Shown: positions 1 to 5,995, counted from the stretch's first letter. The stretch: 5,995 bases of DNA from JBLHUT01 sp047629975 (GCA_047629975.1 JBLHUT010000222.1:1-5995), one strand, 5' to 3'. Notes: generated by a model from the sequence alone, not told the origin. Numbers and translations are program-made.

Positions 1-366
1 GGCGGCGAACAACAAATGGTAGCACTCGGACGGGCATTGATGTCCAAACCTGAGACGATTTTGCTGGACGAGCCGAGCATGGGTTTGGCCCCGCAACTTG
101 TTGAAGAAATCTTTGGCATCGTCAAATCACTGAACGAAAACGAAGGCGTTTCATTCTTGTTGGCCGAACAGAATACCAATGTCGCGTTGCGGTTCGCGCA
201 TTACGGCTACATCCTCGAAAGCGGTCGCGTGGTTATGGACGGCAAAGCCTCTGACCTGCGCGAAAACCCTGATGTCAAAGAGTTTTATCTCGGTATGTCG
301 GAAGAGGGCCGAAAATCATTTCGGGATGTGCGCTCGTACCGACGCCGTAAAAGGTGGTTGTCATGA
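1..366 (+). CDS. LivF-type ABC transporter ATP-binding protein, 3' part only
   Basis: Cytoplasmic ATPase subunit of a branched-chain amino acid-type (HAAT) ABC importer; the gene enters from the left edge, so only the last 121 residues (about half of a usual LivF) are visible. The window opens inside the ABC signature (GGEQQM, bases 1-18), followed by Walker B TILLDEP (55-75, with Asp at 67-69 and catalytic Glu at 70-72), the D-loop region SMGLAP, and AEQN (163-174), which stands where LivF proteins typically have VEQN. These LivF hallmarks set it apart from other ABC ATPases. The protein ends in an arginine-rich tail (YRRRKRW) beyond the nucleotide-binding core. Its stop overlaps the next start as ATGA (363-366), so the two genes are very likely translated together. 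Because an adenylate-forming ligase homologue follows, the transporter may import a carboxylic acid rather than an amino acid; this is inference. Walker A and the real start lie outside the window. Confidence 0.93.
   Translation, partial: GGEQQMVALGRALMSKPETILLDEPSMGLAPQLVEEIFGIVKSLNENEGVSFLLAEQNTNVALRFAHYGYILESGRVVMDGKASDLRENPDVKEFYLGMSEEGRKSFRDVRSYRRRKRWLS
351..357 (+). promoter_or_regulatory. Ribosome binding site deciding the start of the PaaK-like gene
   Basis: AAGGTGG lies 5 bases before the ATG at 363 and inside the end of the LivF-type gene. It includes the GTG at 354 that would give a three-codon longer protein, so ATG 363, which also forms the ATGA overlap, is the better start. Confidence 0.6.
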
Positions 367-1562
367 GTAGTTTGGATAATCTGGAAACCCGATCTGCAGA
401 TCAACGCGAAGCCGATCAATTGTTGCAGCTTATGCCGCTGCTCGCTCGCATCAATGCTGAACAAGATGGCCGTCTTAGCGACGCCGAAAAAATCCAATCC
501 CTTGCTGATCTGCGCCATCTTCCAGTGTTGCGAAAGTCAAACCTTAGTGCTTGGCAGGCGGAGAAACCGCCCTTTGGTGGCATCCCGACCAGTGGCGTTA
601 CGCGCCTGTTTCAGTCGCCGGGCCCGATATATGAACCCGGTGGATCGACGCCGGATTGGTGGCGGTTTGGGCGGTTCTTGCGCGCTGCTGGCATCGGTGC
701 AGGCGACGTTATCCAGAACACGTTCTCGTATCATTTCACGCCCGCCGGAGCGATGTTTGAAAGTGCTGCGTTGGCCGTGGACGCAAGAGTTTTCGCGGCT
801 GGTCCAGGACAGACCGAGCTGCAAGTTAGGGCCGCCGTTGATCTTGGCGTGACAGCATACGCGGGAACGCCAGATTATCTGGGCGCAATTTTGGCCAAGG
901 CCGATGAAATGGGGATCGCATTAAGCCATATCACCAAGGCCGCGGTTTCCGGTGGGCCATTGTTCCCAAAGGTGCGCGCCGCATACGCCGCACGTGGGAT
1001 CACCTGTTTACAGTGCTACGGGACAGCCGATGTCGGCCATATTGCCTATGAAACACTGGCTGGTGCGCCAATGGTGATCGATGAAGGTGCTATCGTTGAG
1101 ATCGTCACCCCCGGCACTGGCGATCCCGTACCGGACGGCGAAGTCGGTGAAGTTGTCGTGACCGCGCTGAACGCCGATTACCCGTTAATTCGCTTCGCGA
1201 CGGGCGATCTGTCTGCAATTGTGCCGGGGATGTCCGAGTGTGGCCGCACGAACATGCGTTTGGCTGGCTGGAAAGGCCGTGCTGATCAAGCCACCAAGGT
1301 CAAAGGCATGTTCGTGCGCCCCGAACAGGTGGCCCAATTGGTGCAACGACATCCTGAAATTCAACGCGTGCGCGTGGAGGTCGGACATAACGGCAAGACC
1401 GATACGATGCTGGTCAAACTGGAAACGGACGGGTCCAATGTGGCGGCCTACGCAGCGTCCATTTCCGAAGTGTTAAAACTGCGCGGTGAGGTCGAAACGG
1501 TGTCAATCGGAGCGCTTCCACGCGACGGTGTTGTGATCGCAGATCTGCGCGAGATCAGTTGA
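363..1562 (+). CDS. PaaK-like adenylate-forming protein (AMP-dependent CoA ligase family), atypical motifs
   Basis: A 399-residue cytoplasmic protein of the phenylacetate-CoA ligase (PaaK) branch of the ANL superfamily, whose typical members activate a carboxylate with ATP and load it on CoA; PaaK is about 430 residues. Supporting motifs: SGGPLF (196-201), QCYGTADVG (217-225, the A5-type motif), YPLIRFATGD (273-282, with the ribose-binding Asp) and WKGRADQATKVKGMFVRPEQV in the hinge and C-terminal lid (303-323). Two expected elements are missing. The Ser/Thr/Gly-rich phosphate loop (SSGTTGxP in PaaK) is replaced by LFQSPGPIYEP near 82-92. The lid motif that usually carries the adenylation lysine reads LPRDGVVIADLR (385-396), with no lysine. 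It may therefore use a different chemistry or be a non-catalytic homologue. ATG 363 is chosen for its Shine-Dalgarno and its ATGA overlap with the LivF-type gene, which suggests that the imported compound and this protein's ligand are the same. Family assignment is firm; substrate and activity are unknown. Confidence 0.85.
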   Translation: MSSLDNLETRSADQREADQLLQLMPLLARINAEQDGRLSDAEKIQSLADLRHLPVLRKSNLSAWQAEKPPFGGIPTSGVTRLFQSPGPIYEPGGSTPDWWRFGRFLRAAGIGAGDVIQNTFSYHFTPAGAMFESAALAVDARVFAAGPGQTELQVRAAVDLGVTAYAGTPDYLGAILAKADEMGIALSHITKAAVSGGPLFPKVRAAYAARGITCLQCYGTADVGHIAYETLAGAPMVIDEGAIVEIVTPGTGDPVPDGEVGEVVVTALNADYPLIRFATGDLSAIVPGMSECGRTNMRLAGWKGRADQATKVKGMFVRPEQVAQLVQRHPEIQRVRVEVGHNGKTDTMLVKLETDGSNVAAYAASISEVLKLRGEVETVSIGALPRDGVVIADLREIS

Positions 1563-1653
1563 TTTCGGTGGTAATCATCGGGGCGGCCCGAACGCTCAAG
1601 GGCACGTCCTATGCTGCCTTGATGGTACGACCCGACTGGCAATGAGGTAAGAC
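1563..1653 (+). other. Short intergenic spacer
   Basis: These 91 bases separate the PaaK-like gene from the acyl-CoA dehydrogenase gene. I see no convincing hairpin terminator or -35/-10 pair, so read-through transcription is plausible. The only site supported is the ribosome binding site at its right end. Confidence 0.4.
1644..1648 (+). promoter_or_regulatory. Ribosome binding site of the acyl-CoA dehydrogenase gene
   Basis: GAGGT lies 5 bases before ATG 1654 and supports that start, which also gives the expected family N-terminus (MDFALSEEQ). Confidence 0.6.
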
Positions 1654-2793
1654 ATGGATTTTGCACTGAGCGAAGAGCAAACGCTGATTTTCGACATGGC
1701 CAAAGCGTTTGGAGACGAACATATCGCTCCGAATGCACTGTCTTGGGAGAAGGCCGAGAACATCCCGAAAGACCTGTGGCCCAAGCTGGCTGAGTTGGGA
1801 TTTGGCGGGCTGTATGTGCGCGAAGAAAACGGCGGATCGGGCCTGTCACGGCTGGATGCAACACTGGTGTTCGAGGCGCTGAGCATGTCGTGCCCATCCG
1901 TCGCTGCTTTCCTGTCGATCCACAACATGTGCGCGGCAATGATCGATAAATTCGGCAGTGACGAGTTACGCGAACAGTTCTTGCCGCGGGCTCTGAGCAT
2001 GGAAATGGTCCTGTCATATTGTTTGACTGAACCGGGGTCTGGGTCTGACGCTGCGGCCCTCAAGACCCGCGCTGAGCGCACGAATGAGGGATATGCGTTA
2101 ACCGGCACAAAGGCGTTCATCTCTGGCGGTGGATATTCGGATGCCTACCTCGTTATGTGCCGCACAGGCGACGACGGCCCCAAAGGCATTTCGACAGTCA
2201 TCATCGAGGATAAAACCGACGGGCTGTCGTTTGGCGGACTTGAGGATAAAATGGGTTGGCGTGCACAACCGACGCGGCAAGTGCAGTTGGATAATTGCAG
2301 AATTCCCTCGACGAATTTGGTGGGCGAAGAAGGCAAGGGGTTCACATATGCAATGGCAGGGCTGAACGGTGGTCGTTTGAACATTGCCGCCTGTTCGTTG
2401 GGTGCGGCGCAGTCAGCTTTGACCAAAACAATCGCCTATATGGCGGAGCGTAAGGCTTTCGGGAAATCCATCGATCAATTTCAGGCTTTGCAGTTCCGGT
2501 TAGCGGACATGGAGATTGAATTACAGGCCGCGCGTGTTTTTCTGCACCAAGCCGCATGGAGACTGGATACCGGCGCGCCGGACGCAGCGGCACATTGTGC
2601 CATGGCCAAGAAGTTTGTGACCGAAGTTGGCAGCCGTGTGGCCAATGATTGCCTGCAACTGCATGGCGGTTACGGCTATCTTTCCGACTACGGGATAGAA
2701 AAAATTGTGCGTGATTTGCGGGTGCATGAAATTCTTGAAGGCACCAACGAGATTATGCGCGTAATCGTAAGTCGTTGGTTGATCGCAAAATAA
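1654..2793 (+). CDS. Acyl-CoA dehydrogenase, isobutyryl-CoA dehydrogenase-like
   Basis: A 379-residue, full-length FAD flavoenzyme that introduces a trans-2,3 double bond into an acyl-CoA and passes electrons to electron-transfer flavoprotein. Visible elements in order: the N-terminal helical domain opening with LSEEQ, the first family signature YCLTEPGSGSDAAALK (122-137), the beta-barrel middle domain with DKMGWRAQPT (198-207), and the C-terminal helical domain with the second signature QLHGGYGYLSDYGIEK (335-350). The catalytic base is Glu362 in HEILEGTNEIMR, the position used by short- and medium-chain enzymes rather than the displaced position of isovaleryl- and long-chain enzymes. The HGGYGYL-DY stretch and the ending EIMRVIVSR resemble ACAD8 (isobutyryl-CoA dehydrogenase, valine catabolism; HGGYGYLKDY and EVMRILISR there), so that is the best substrate guess; 2-methylbutyryl- or butyryl-CoA remain possible. 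It follows the transporter and ligase-like genes on the same strand, fitting a CoA-linked acid catabolism cluster. Confidence 0.92.
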   Translation: MDFALSEEQTLIFDMAKAFGDEHIAPNALSWEKAENIPKDLWPKLAELGFGGLYVREENGGSGLSRLDATLVFEALSMSCPSVAAFLSIHNMCAAMIDKFGSDELREQFLPRALSMEMVLSYCLTEPGSGSDAAALKTRAERTNEGYALTGTKAFISGGGYSDAYLVMCRTGDDGPKGISTVIIEDKTDGLSFGGLEDKMGWRAQPTRQVQLDNCRIPSTNLVGEEGKGFTYAMAGLNGGRLNIAACSLGAAQSALTKTIAYMAERKAFGKSIDQFQALQFRLADMEIELQAARVFLHQAAWRLDTGAPDAAAHCAMAKKFVTEVGSRVANDCLQLHGGYGYLSDYGIEKIVRDLRVHEILEGTNEIMRVIVSRWLIAK

Positions 2794-2819
2794 GCAGCAT
2801 CAACATTCGCATTTTGGGC

Positions 2820-2835
2820 GGCTGTGTTGCACAAA
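2820..2835. repeat. Terminal inverted repeat (one end) of an IS5/IS903-type element
   Basis: GGCTGTGTTGCACAAA closely resembles the GGCTTTGTTG-type termini of IS903-group IS5-family elements. It lies about 40 bases past the stop codon of the transposase remnant, where the 3' terminus of such an element belongs. I find no matching copy in inverse orientation in the window, so the other end appears lost. Confidence 0.65.
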
Positions 2836-2873
2836 CCGGCTGATCGACAGGGCAACCCATTCCCCAGTGTGAT

Positions 2874-2981
2874 TTACCCCACGGCTCTTGTGACAGGGGT
2901 GCCAAGGGCGGTGTAGCCATTCAGGACTGCAGAGCGCACGTGAACCTCCGCGACTTGGCGGTCAAAGTTGCGCACCATAAG
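2874..2981 (-). pseudogene. C-terminal fragment of an IS5-family transposase
   Basis: Read on the - strand, bases 2981 to 2874 give LMVRNFDRQVAEVHVR followed by SAVLNGYTALGTPVTRAVG and a TAA stop. This is the characteristic C-terminal tail of IS5-family DDE transposases common in Rhodobacteraceae (pattern DRQxAExxxRxAxxNxxxALG, from memory). The frame stays open to 3068 before a stop, but the residues upstream of the conserved block do not look like transposase, and the catalytic DDE residues are absent. It is a broken relic, not a functional gene. Confidence 0.75.
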
Positions 2982-3165
2982 CCCATATGGATGGAACCCC
3001 GCCTTTTCCGAACCGAAGCCGTCAGTTTTGATCCGGAACCTGCCACACACCAAGCTCGCTGGCGGACCTCAACGTCTGTACATAGTCGTCGCTCAACCCA
3101 AAGGGCTACTTTGTCGTGTGGGCAGGCACTTAAATTATCAAACTGAGTGCTGTAAGAGTTCGCCC
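2982..3165 (+). other. Non-coding leader upstream of the type III PKS operon
   Basis: No gene is supported here. The stretch is AT-richer near 3131-3140 (TAAATTATCA), which is the likeliest promoter region for the operon starting at 3166, but no good -35/-10 pair with correct spacing is visible. A weak Shine-Dalgarno, TAAGAG at 3153-3158, lies 7 bases before the ATG. The - strand frame of the transposase remnant continues to 3068 without recognisable similarity. Confidence 0.4.
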
Positions 3166-4230
3166 ATGACAGTCTATCTCCACGGCCTTTCAACGGCCCT
3201 TCCACAATACTGCTTGACGCAAATAGAAGTGCGTCAGCGTGCATCGGTAATTTTTGGAGGCGTGTACCCGCAGTTTGACCGGCTCTCCAAGGCCTTTGAT
3301 ACCGCTGGGATTGATAAACGCTATTCTGTCGTCCCGATTGACTGGTTCTCCGAAAGTCACGGCTGGGCGGATCGGAATGCAGCTTTCATGACCGGCGCGA
3401 AGGCTATGTTCATTGAGGCCGCTCAGCTTGCTCTCAACAATTCGGGCTGGGCCAGCTCAGATGTTGACTGTGTTGTGACCGTTTGCTCCACAGGAATTGC
3501 GACACCAACGTTGGACGCACAGGTATTTTCCGAAATGGGCTTTCGTGAGGACATAATGCGCGTCCCGCTATTTGGTTTGGGGTGCGCCGGTGGTGTGTCA
3601 GGGTTGTCCGTGGCGCAATCGATTGCGGCGGGCAAGCCAACTGCCAAAGTGTTGCTTGTGGTGGTCGAGACGTGCTCGCTGTCGTTTCGCGCGGATCGGT
3701 TGCAAAAGGCAGACATCATCGCAACTGTTTTGTTTGGGGACGGATCTGCAGCGGCCTGCATCAGCTCGAGCATTCCGTCTACTGGAAAGATTGTTTCGCT
3801 TAGCAATGGATACCAAAAGACGTGGCCGGACACCCTTGGCATTATGGGCTGGGACGTTGACGATACGGGCTTTGGAGTGGTATTTGACCGATCAATCCCG
3901 TCATTCGTTACCGAAGAATTCGCGGCTGCGACCGAGGGCGCATTGAAGGCTGCAAACCTCGAACATTCTCAGATCGACCGTTTTGTTTGCCATCCGGGCG
4001 GGGCGAAAGTCGTGGATGCCATTGAGGGTGCTTTGCATCTTGATCCTGGCTCGCTGGTTGCCGAACGTGACACATTGCGGGATGCGGGAAACATGTCGGC
4101 GCCGACTGTGATGTTTGTGATGAAATCGGTACTAGAGGCGGGCACGACAGGTCAGATGTTGGCATGTGCTTTGGGGCCGGGCTTTACCGCGTCCTTCTTG
4201 CCATTTCACGTTCAGGAGGACGGCGCATGA
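3166..4230 (+). CDS. Type III polyketide synthase (chalcone/stilbene synthase superfamily)
   Basis: A 354-residue homodimeric-type ketosynthase that extends an acyl-CoA starter with malonyl-CoA and cyclises the chain to a pyrone, resorcinol or related ring. The catalytic triad is intact: Cys140 in FGLGCAGG (137-143), His276 in VCHPGGAKVVD (274-284) and Asn309 in DAGNMSAP (306-313). Other family landmarks are VCSTGIATPTLDAQV (106-120), MGWDVDDTGFGVVF (227-240) and the active-site scaffold loop ALGPGF (335-340). Cys140 in a GCAGG context and the GNMS motif separate type III PKS from FabH. Length is normal for bacterial members. The same frame is open upstream into the IS remnant, but ATG 3166 gives the expected N-terminus MTVYLHGLSTALP. 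The gene overlaps the next one by ATGA. Its association with a membrane methyltransferase recalls Bacillus BpsA-BpsB, which makes alkylpyrones from long-chain acyl-CoAs; alkylresorcinols are an alternative. Starter and product are not determined. Confidence 0.93.
   Translation: MTVYLHGLSTALPQYCLTQIEVRQRASVIFGGVYPQFDRLSKAFDTAGIDKRYSVVPIDWFSESHGWADRNAAFMTGAKAMFIEAAQLALNNSGWASSDVDCVVTVCSTGIATPTLDAQVFSEMGFREDIMRVPLFGLGCAGGVSGLSVAQSIAAGKPTAKVLLVVVETCSLSFRADRLQKADIIATVLFGDGSAAACISSSIPSTGKIVSLSNGYQKTWPDTLGIMGWDVDDTGFGVVFDRSIPSFVTEEFAAATEGALKAANLEHSQIDRFVCHPGGAKVVDAIEGALHLDPGSLVAERDTLRDAGNMSAPTVMFVMKSVLEAGTTGQMLACALGPGFTASFLPFHVQEDGA
4214..4219 (+). promoter_or_regulatory. Ribosome binding site of the membrane methyltransferase gene
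   Basis: A perfect AGGAGG inside the end of the PKS gene lies 7 bases before ATG 4227. It fixes that start over an in-frame ATG at 4164, which would place a long hydrophilic extension ahead of the first membrane segment. Confidence 0.75.
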
Positions 4231-4727
4231 TAACGACCCCCACAGCGCTTTTCATCGGGTTCATCATTGTGCAGCGGCTCAGTGAATTGATGATCTCGAA
4301 GCGAAACACGGCACGTCTGCTGGCTCAAGGCGCGTCCGAGGTCGGGGCCTCGCACTATCCGGTGATGGTAGCGATGCATAGCACGTGGATCGCGTGTCTC
4401 GTCATTTTTGGCTATAATGAGCCCGTGGCCTTTGGCTGGCTGGCCCTGTTTGCTGTTTTACAGGTTATTAGGGTCTGGATTTTGGGTAGCTTGGGCAGTC
4501 GGTGGACCACACGCATCATCATCCTTGAAGCACCGTTGGTCGTGCGCGGGCCGTTCAAATACGTCTCTCACCCGAACTATATGCTGGTCGTGGCCGAGAT
4601 AATCGTCGCGCCGATGGTTCTGGGGCTGGTTTGGGTCGCAGTCGTGTTCACGGTGCTGAATGCTGCGATGCTCTGGGTCCGCATTGGCGTAGAGCATAAA
4701 GCACTTGCGCCACTTCGGGCGGGTTAA
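4227..4727 (+). CDS. Isoprenylcysteine carboxyl methyltransferase-family membrane protein (BpsB-like)
   Basis: A 166-residue integral inner-membrane protein of the ICMT family, which transfers a methyl group from S-adenosylmethionine to lipophilic substrates. Hydrophobic segments lie at about 5-17, 45-62, 66-86 and 118-150. Family motifs are LGSLGSRWTTRI (86-97), RGPFKYVSHPNYM (107-119, HPNY being the core cofactor-site motif), Glu124, and RIGVEHKAL (152-160) in place of the usual R-x3-EE-x2-L. It overlaps the type III PKS gene by ATGA (4227-4230). In Bacillus subtilis the equivalent partner BpsB O-methylates the alkylpyrones made by BpsA, so the likely role here is methylation of the PKS product in the membrane, not of prenylated proteins. 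The sequence supports family and topology; the acceptor is inferred from the neighbour. Confidence 0.88.
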   Translation: MITTPTALFIGFIIVQRLSELMISKRNTARLLAQGASEVGASHYPVMVAMHSTWIACLVIFGYNEPVAFGWLALFAVLQVIRVWILGSLGSRWTTRIIILEAPLVVRGPFKYVSHPNYMLVVAEIIVAPMVLGLVWVAVVFTVLNAAMLWVRIGVEHKALAPLRAG

Positions 4728-4729
4728 AT

Positions 4730-5995
4730 TTGTCGTGGGGCATTGGGTTCGGCGCTGAACGCGTTGGCATAGCTGCCTTAAAATTCCCGCGCAGTGCTGC
4801 GCTAAGCTTATTCGTGCTCTTGGTTCTGATCGGTGTCAGCTTGCCACGTCTGTCATTTGACGATGATATTCACCGCGTTTTTCTGTCGGATAGCGCGGTG
4901 TCACAGGCACAACGAGCTTACGAGGCCGAGCAATCATCGCCCCTGACGACTGCCTTGATCCACATCACTTCGCCAGACATTCTGGACGCAGAAGACATGA
5001 CGGCGTTGCGAAATCTGGCGCTAGACTTGGAGTTTGTAGACGGGGTAATCGCGGTTGCATCGCCCTTCATTCTCAGGTGGCCCCCGACAGTTGAGGCCCC
5101 CTCCGGCACACCGCTATTTGGGGTGCAGATTGGTCCCGCTTTTACCGAAGACTTGGTGTCTTTTGAGGCGCTGAACACAGGCCTGCCAGTGTTCGTGAAT
5201 GACGCATTCACATCGATGCTGCTCAGCGTTTCGATCGACACCGGCCAGACGACGATTGTGGATGCGATCAACAGCTTCAAGGCCGAGCTGGACCGAGCCT
5301 TACCGCCTGATTTGTCCGCCCACATCACAGGCGAGGACGTTATCAGCGCGGAAATTGTGTCTGGCCTAAAGGACGATCTGATCGTGTTGAACCTTTGGGG
5401 CGCATTGATCGTCACGTTTGCAGCCTTTGCCCTGTTGCGGGATCTGCGAATGGCGCTGTTGGCGGTTGCGCCAGCGATCTTCGGGGCAGCAGGTGTTTTG
5501 GCGCTCTCGGTCAGGCTCGGCTATCCAATCACTGTCTTGAGCAATGTGATCCCAATCCTATTGCTGGTGTTGGGTGTCGCCGATGGTGTGCATCTGGCTG
5601 GGCATTTGAAAGAGAACGGAACGCTACGAGGTGCCGTCGAGACCGTTGGCCCTGCATGTGCATTGACGGCGCTGACAACGGCGGTCGCGTTCGCCAGCAT
5701 CACACTGACTGGCAACGCACAGCTCTTCGAATTTGCCGTTCTGGGCATGGTTGGAACGATGCTGTCTTTTGCCATCGTCATCGTGACATTTGCGCTGCTT
5801 GGGCGAATTATCACCCTATCTGGTAAGCCGGTCCCGCACAGCAGCACAGCTTTCGCACTGCGTCTGACAGCAATTGGCACCGCGCGGCCTCGTGTAACAC
5901 TCGCAGTTTGTGTCCTGATTTTAGCAGTTGCGACAGTTGGTTTCAGCCAAACGAAATCATGGTTTCCACTCTACCAAAATCTGCCTGATGGCAGT
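4730..5995 (+). CDS. RND/MMPL-family transporter, 5' part only
   Basis: An inner-membrane transporter of the RND superfamily (MMPL/HpnN-like), which typically moves lipids or hydrophobic compounds using proton motive force. 422 codons are visible and the frame is still open at the right edge; a whole protein would be roughly 750-850 residues. Layout: cytoplasmic N-terminus (SWGIGFGAERVG), TM1 about 23-39, a large periplasmic domain about 40-215 containing the FDDD stretch, then membrane segments at about 218-236, 241-261, 267-290, 308-327, 332-357 and a further one near the end of the first half (RVTLAVCVLILAV). TM4 carries GVADGVHLAGH (282-292), the polar Asp/His segment that is conserved in this family. 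The start is TTG 4730, two bases after the methyltransferase stop; no ATG or GTG is available in frame before GTG 4814, which is inside TM1. Operon position suggests it moves the methylated polyketide lipid. Cargo is inferred. Confidence 0.88.
   Translation, partial: MSWGIGFGAERVGIAALKFPRSAALSLFVLLVLIGVSLPRLSFDDDIHRVFLSDSAVSQAQRAYEAEQSSPLTTALIHITSPDILDAEDMTALRNLALDLEFVDGVIAVASPFILRWPPTVEAPSGTPLFGVQIGPAFTEDLVSFEALNTGLPVFVNDAFTSMLLSVSIDTGQTTIVDAINSFKAELDRALPPDLSAHITGEDVISAEIVSGLKDDLIVLNLWGALIVTFAAFALLRDLRMALLAVAPAIFGAAGVLALSVRLGYPITVLSNVIPILLLVLGVADGVHLAGHLKENGTLRGAVETVGPACALTALTTAVAFASITLTGNAQLFEFAVLGMVGTMLSFAIVIVTFALLGRIITLSGKPVPHSSTAFALRLTAIGTARPRVTLAVCVLILAVATVGFSQTKSWFPLYQNLPDGS

Larger units (their letters stand above)
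2820..2981 (-). mobile_element. Remnant of an IS5-family (IS903-group-like) insertion sequence
   Basis: Only the 3' end of the element remains: the terminal repeat at 2820-2835, a short non-coding stretch, and the last ~36 codons of the transposase on the - strand. A complete element of this kind would be roughly 1 kb. The left boundary lies 26 bases after the acyl-CoA dehydrogenase stop. The right boundary near 2981 is where transposase similarity is lost and is approximate. This is a decayed insertion and cannot move by itself. Confidence 0.7.

Noticed and set aside
354..362. GTG start at 354 for the PaaK-like gene (three extra residues).
   Set aside because: The GTG lies inside the Shine-Dalgarno itself; ATG 363 has correct spacing and the ATGA overlap.
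1622..1645. A seven-codon open frame (MVRPDWQ) just before the acyl-CoA dehydrogenase gene, as a possible leader peptide.
   Set aside because: It is too short, has no ribosome binding site or hairpin around it, and could easily occur by chance.
1448..2120. Two long open frames on the - strand over the start of the acyl-CoA dehydrogenase gene.
   Set aside because: They are antisense to a well-supported gene and show low-complexity, Arg/Ser/Pro-rich translations with no family features.
3106..3124. Possible second inverted repeat of the IS element (CTACTTTGTCGTGTGGGCA).
   Set aside because: Only the TTTGT core agrees with the expected inverse terminus; the rest does not match.
3111..3140. Possible promoter TTGTCG with TAAATT or TTATCA ahead of the PKS operon.
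   Set aside because: Spacing is 14 or 18 bases and the -10 matches are poor, so it is not good enough to call a site.
2968..3165. An in-frame upstream extension of the PKS gene (66 extra residues).
   Set aside because: It runs through the region next to the IS scar, has no PKS-like residues, and ATG 3166 gives the standard N-terminus.
2921..3244. A 107-codon open frame on the - strand across the IS remnant and the PKS start.
   Set aside because: It is in a different frame from the recognisable transposase tail, crosses the PKS start and resembles no family I know.
4918..5415. A 165-codon open frame on the - strand.
   Set aside because: It is the antisense shadow of the transporter's periplasmic domain; the + strand frame shows clear RND/MMPL features.

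Overview
The window reads like a chromosomal segment of an alphaproteobacterium, most plausibly a marine Rhodobacteraceae (Roseobacter group). This is inferred from protein style, moderate GC, tight ATGA gene overlaps and a degraded IS5/IS903-type element of a kind I associate with that group. No rRNA, tRNA or CRISPR is present. All intact genes are on the + strand.

Left module (1-2793): the 3' half of a LivF-type ABC transporter ATPase gene (runs in from the left) overlaps by ATGA a gene for a PaaK-like adenylate-forming protein. After a 91-base gap comes an acyl-CoA dehydrogenase of the isobutyryl-CoA (ACAD8-like) type. Together they suggest uptake of a carboxylic or branched-chain substrate, CoA activation and first oxidation. 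However, the ligase homologue lacks two motifs expected for adenylation chemistry.

Middle (2794-3165): a 372-base gap with no intact gene. Its left part is the leftover end of an IS5-family (IS903-group-like) insertion sequence: a terminal repeat at 2820-2835 and the last ~36 codons of a transposase on the - strand. The right part is the leader of the next operon.

Right module (3166-5995): a compact operon of a type III polyketide synthase (chalcone/stilbene synthase superfamily, Cys-His-Asn triad intact), a small integral-membrane methyltransferase of the isoprenylcysteine carboxyl methyltransferase type (compare Bacillus BpsA/BpsB, which make and O-methylate alkylpyrones), and the first 422 codons of an RND/MMPL-family transporter that starts at a TTG and runs off the right edge. 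The natural reading is a pathway that makes a long-chain polyketide lipid (alkylpyrone or alkylresorcinol class), methylates it in the membrane and moves it across or out of the inner membrane. The product is not determinable from sequence alone.
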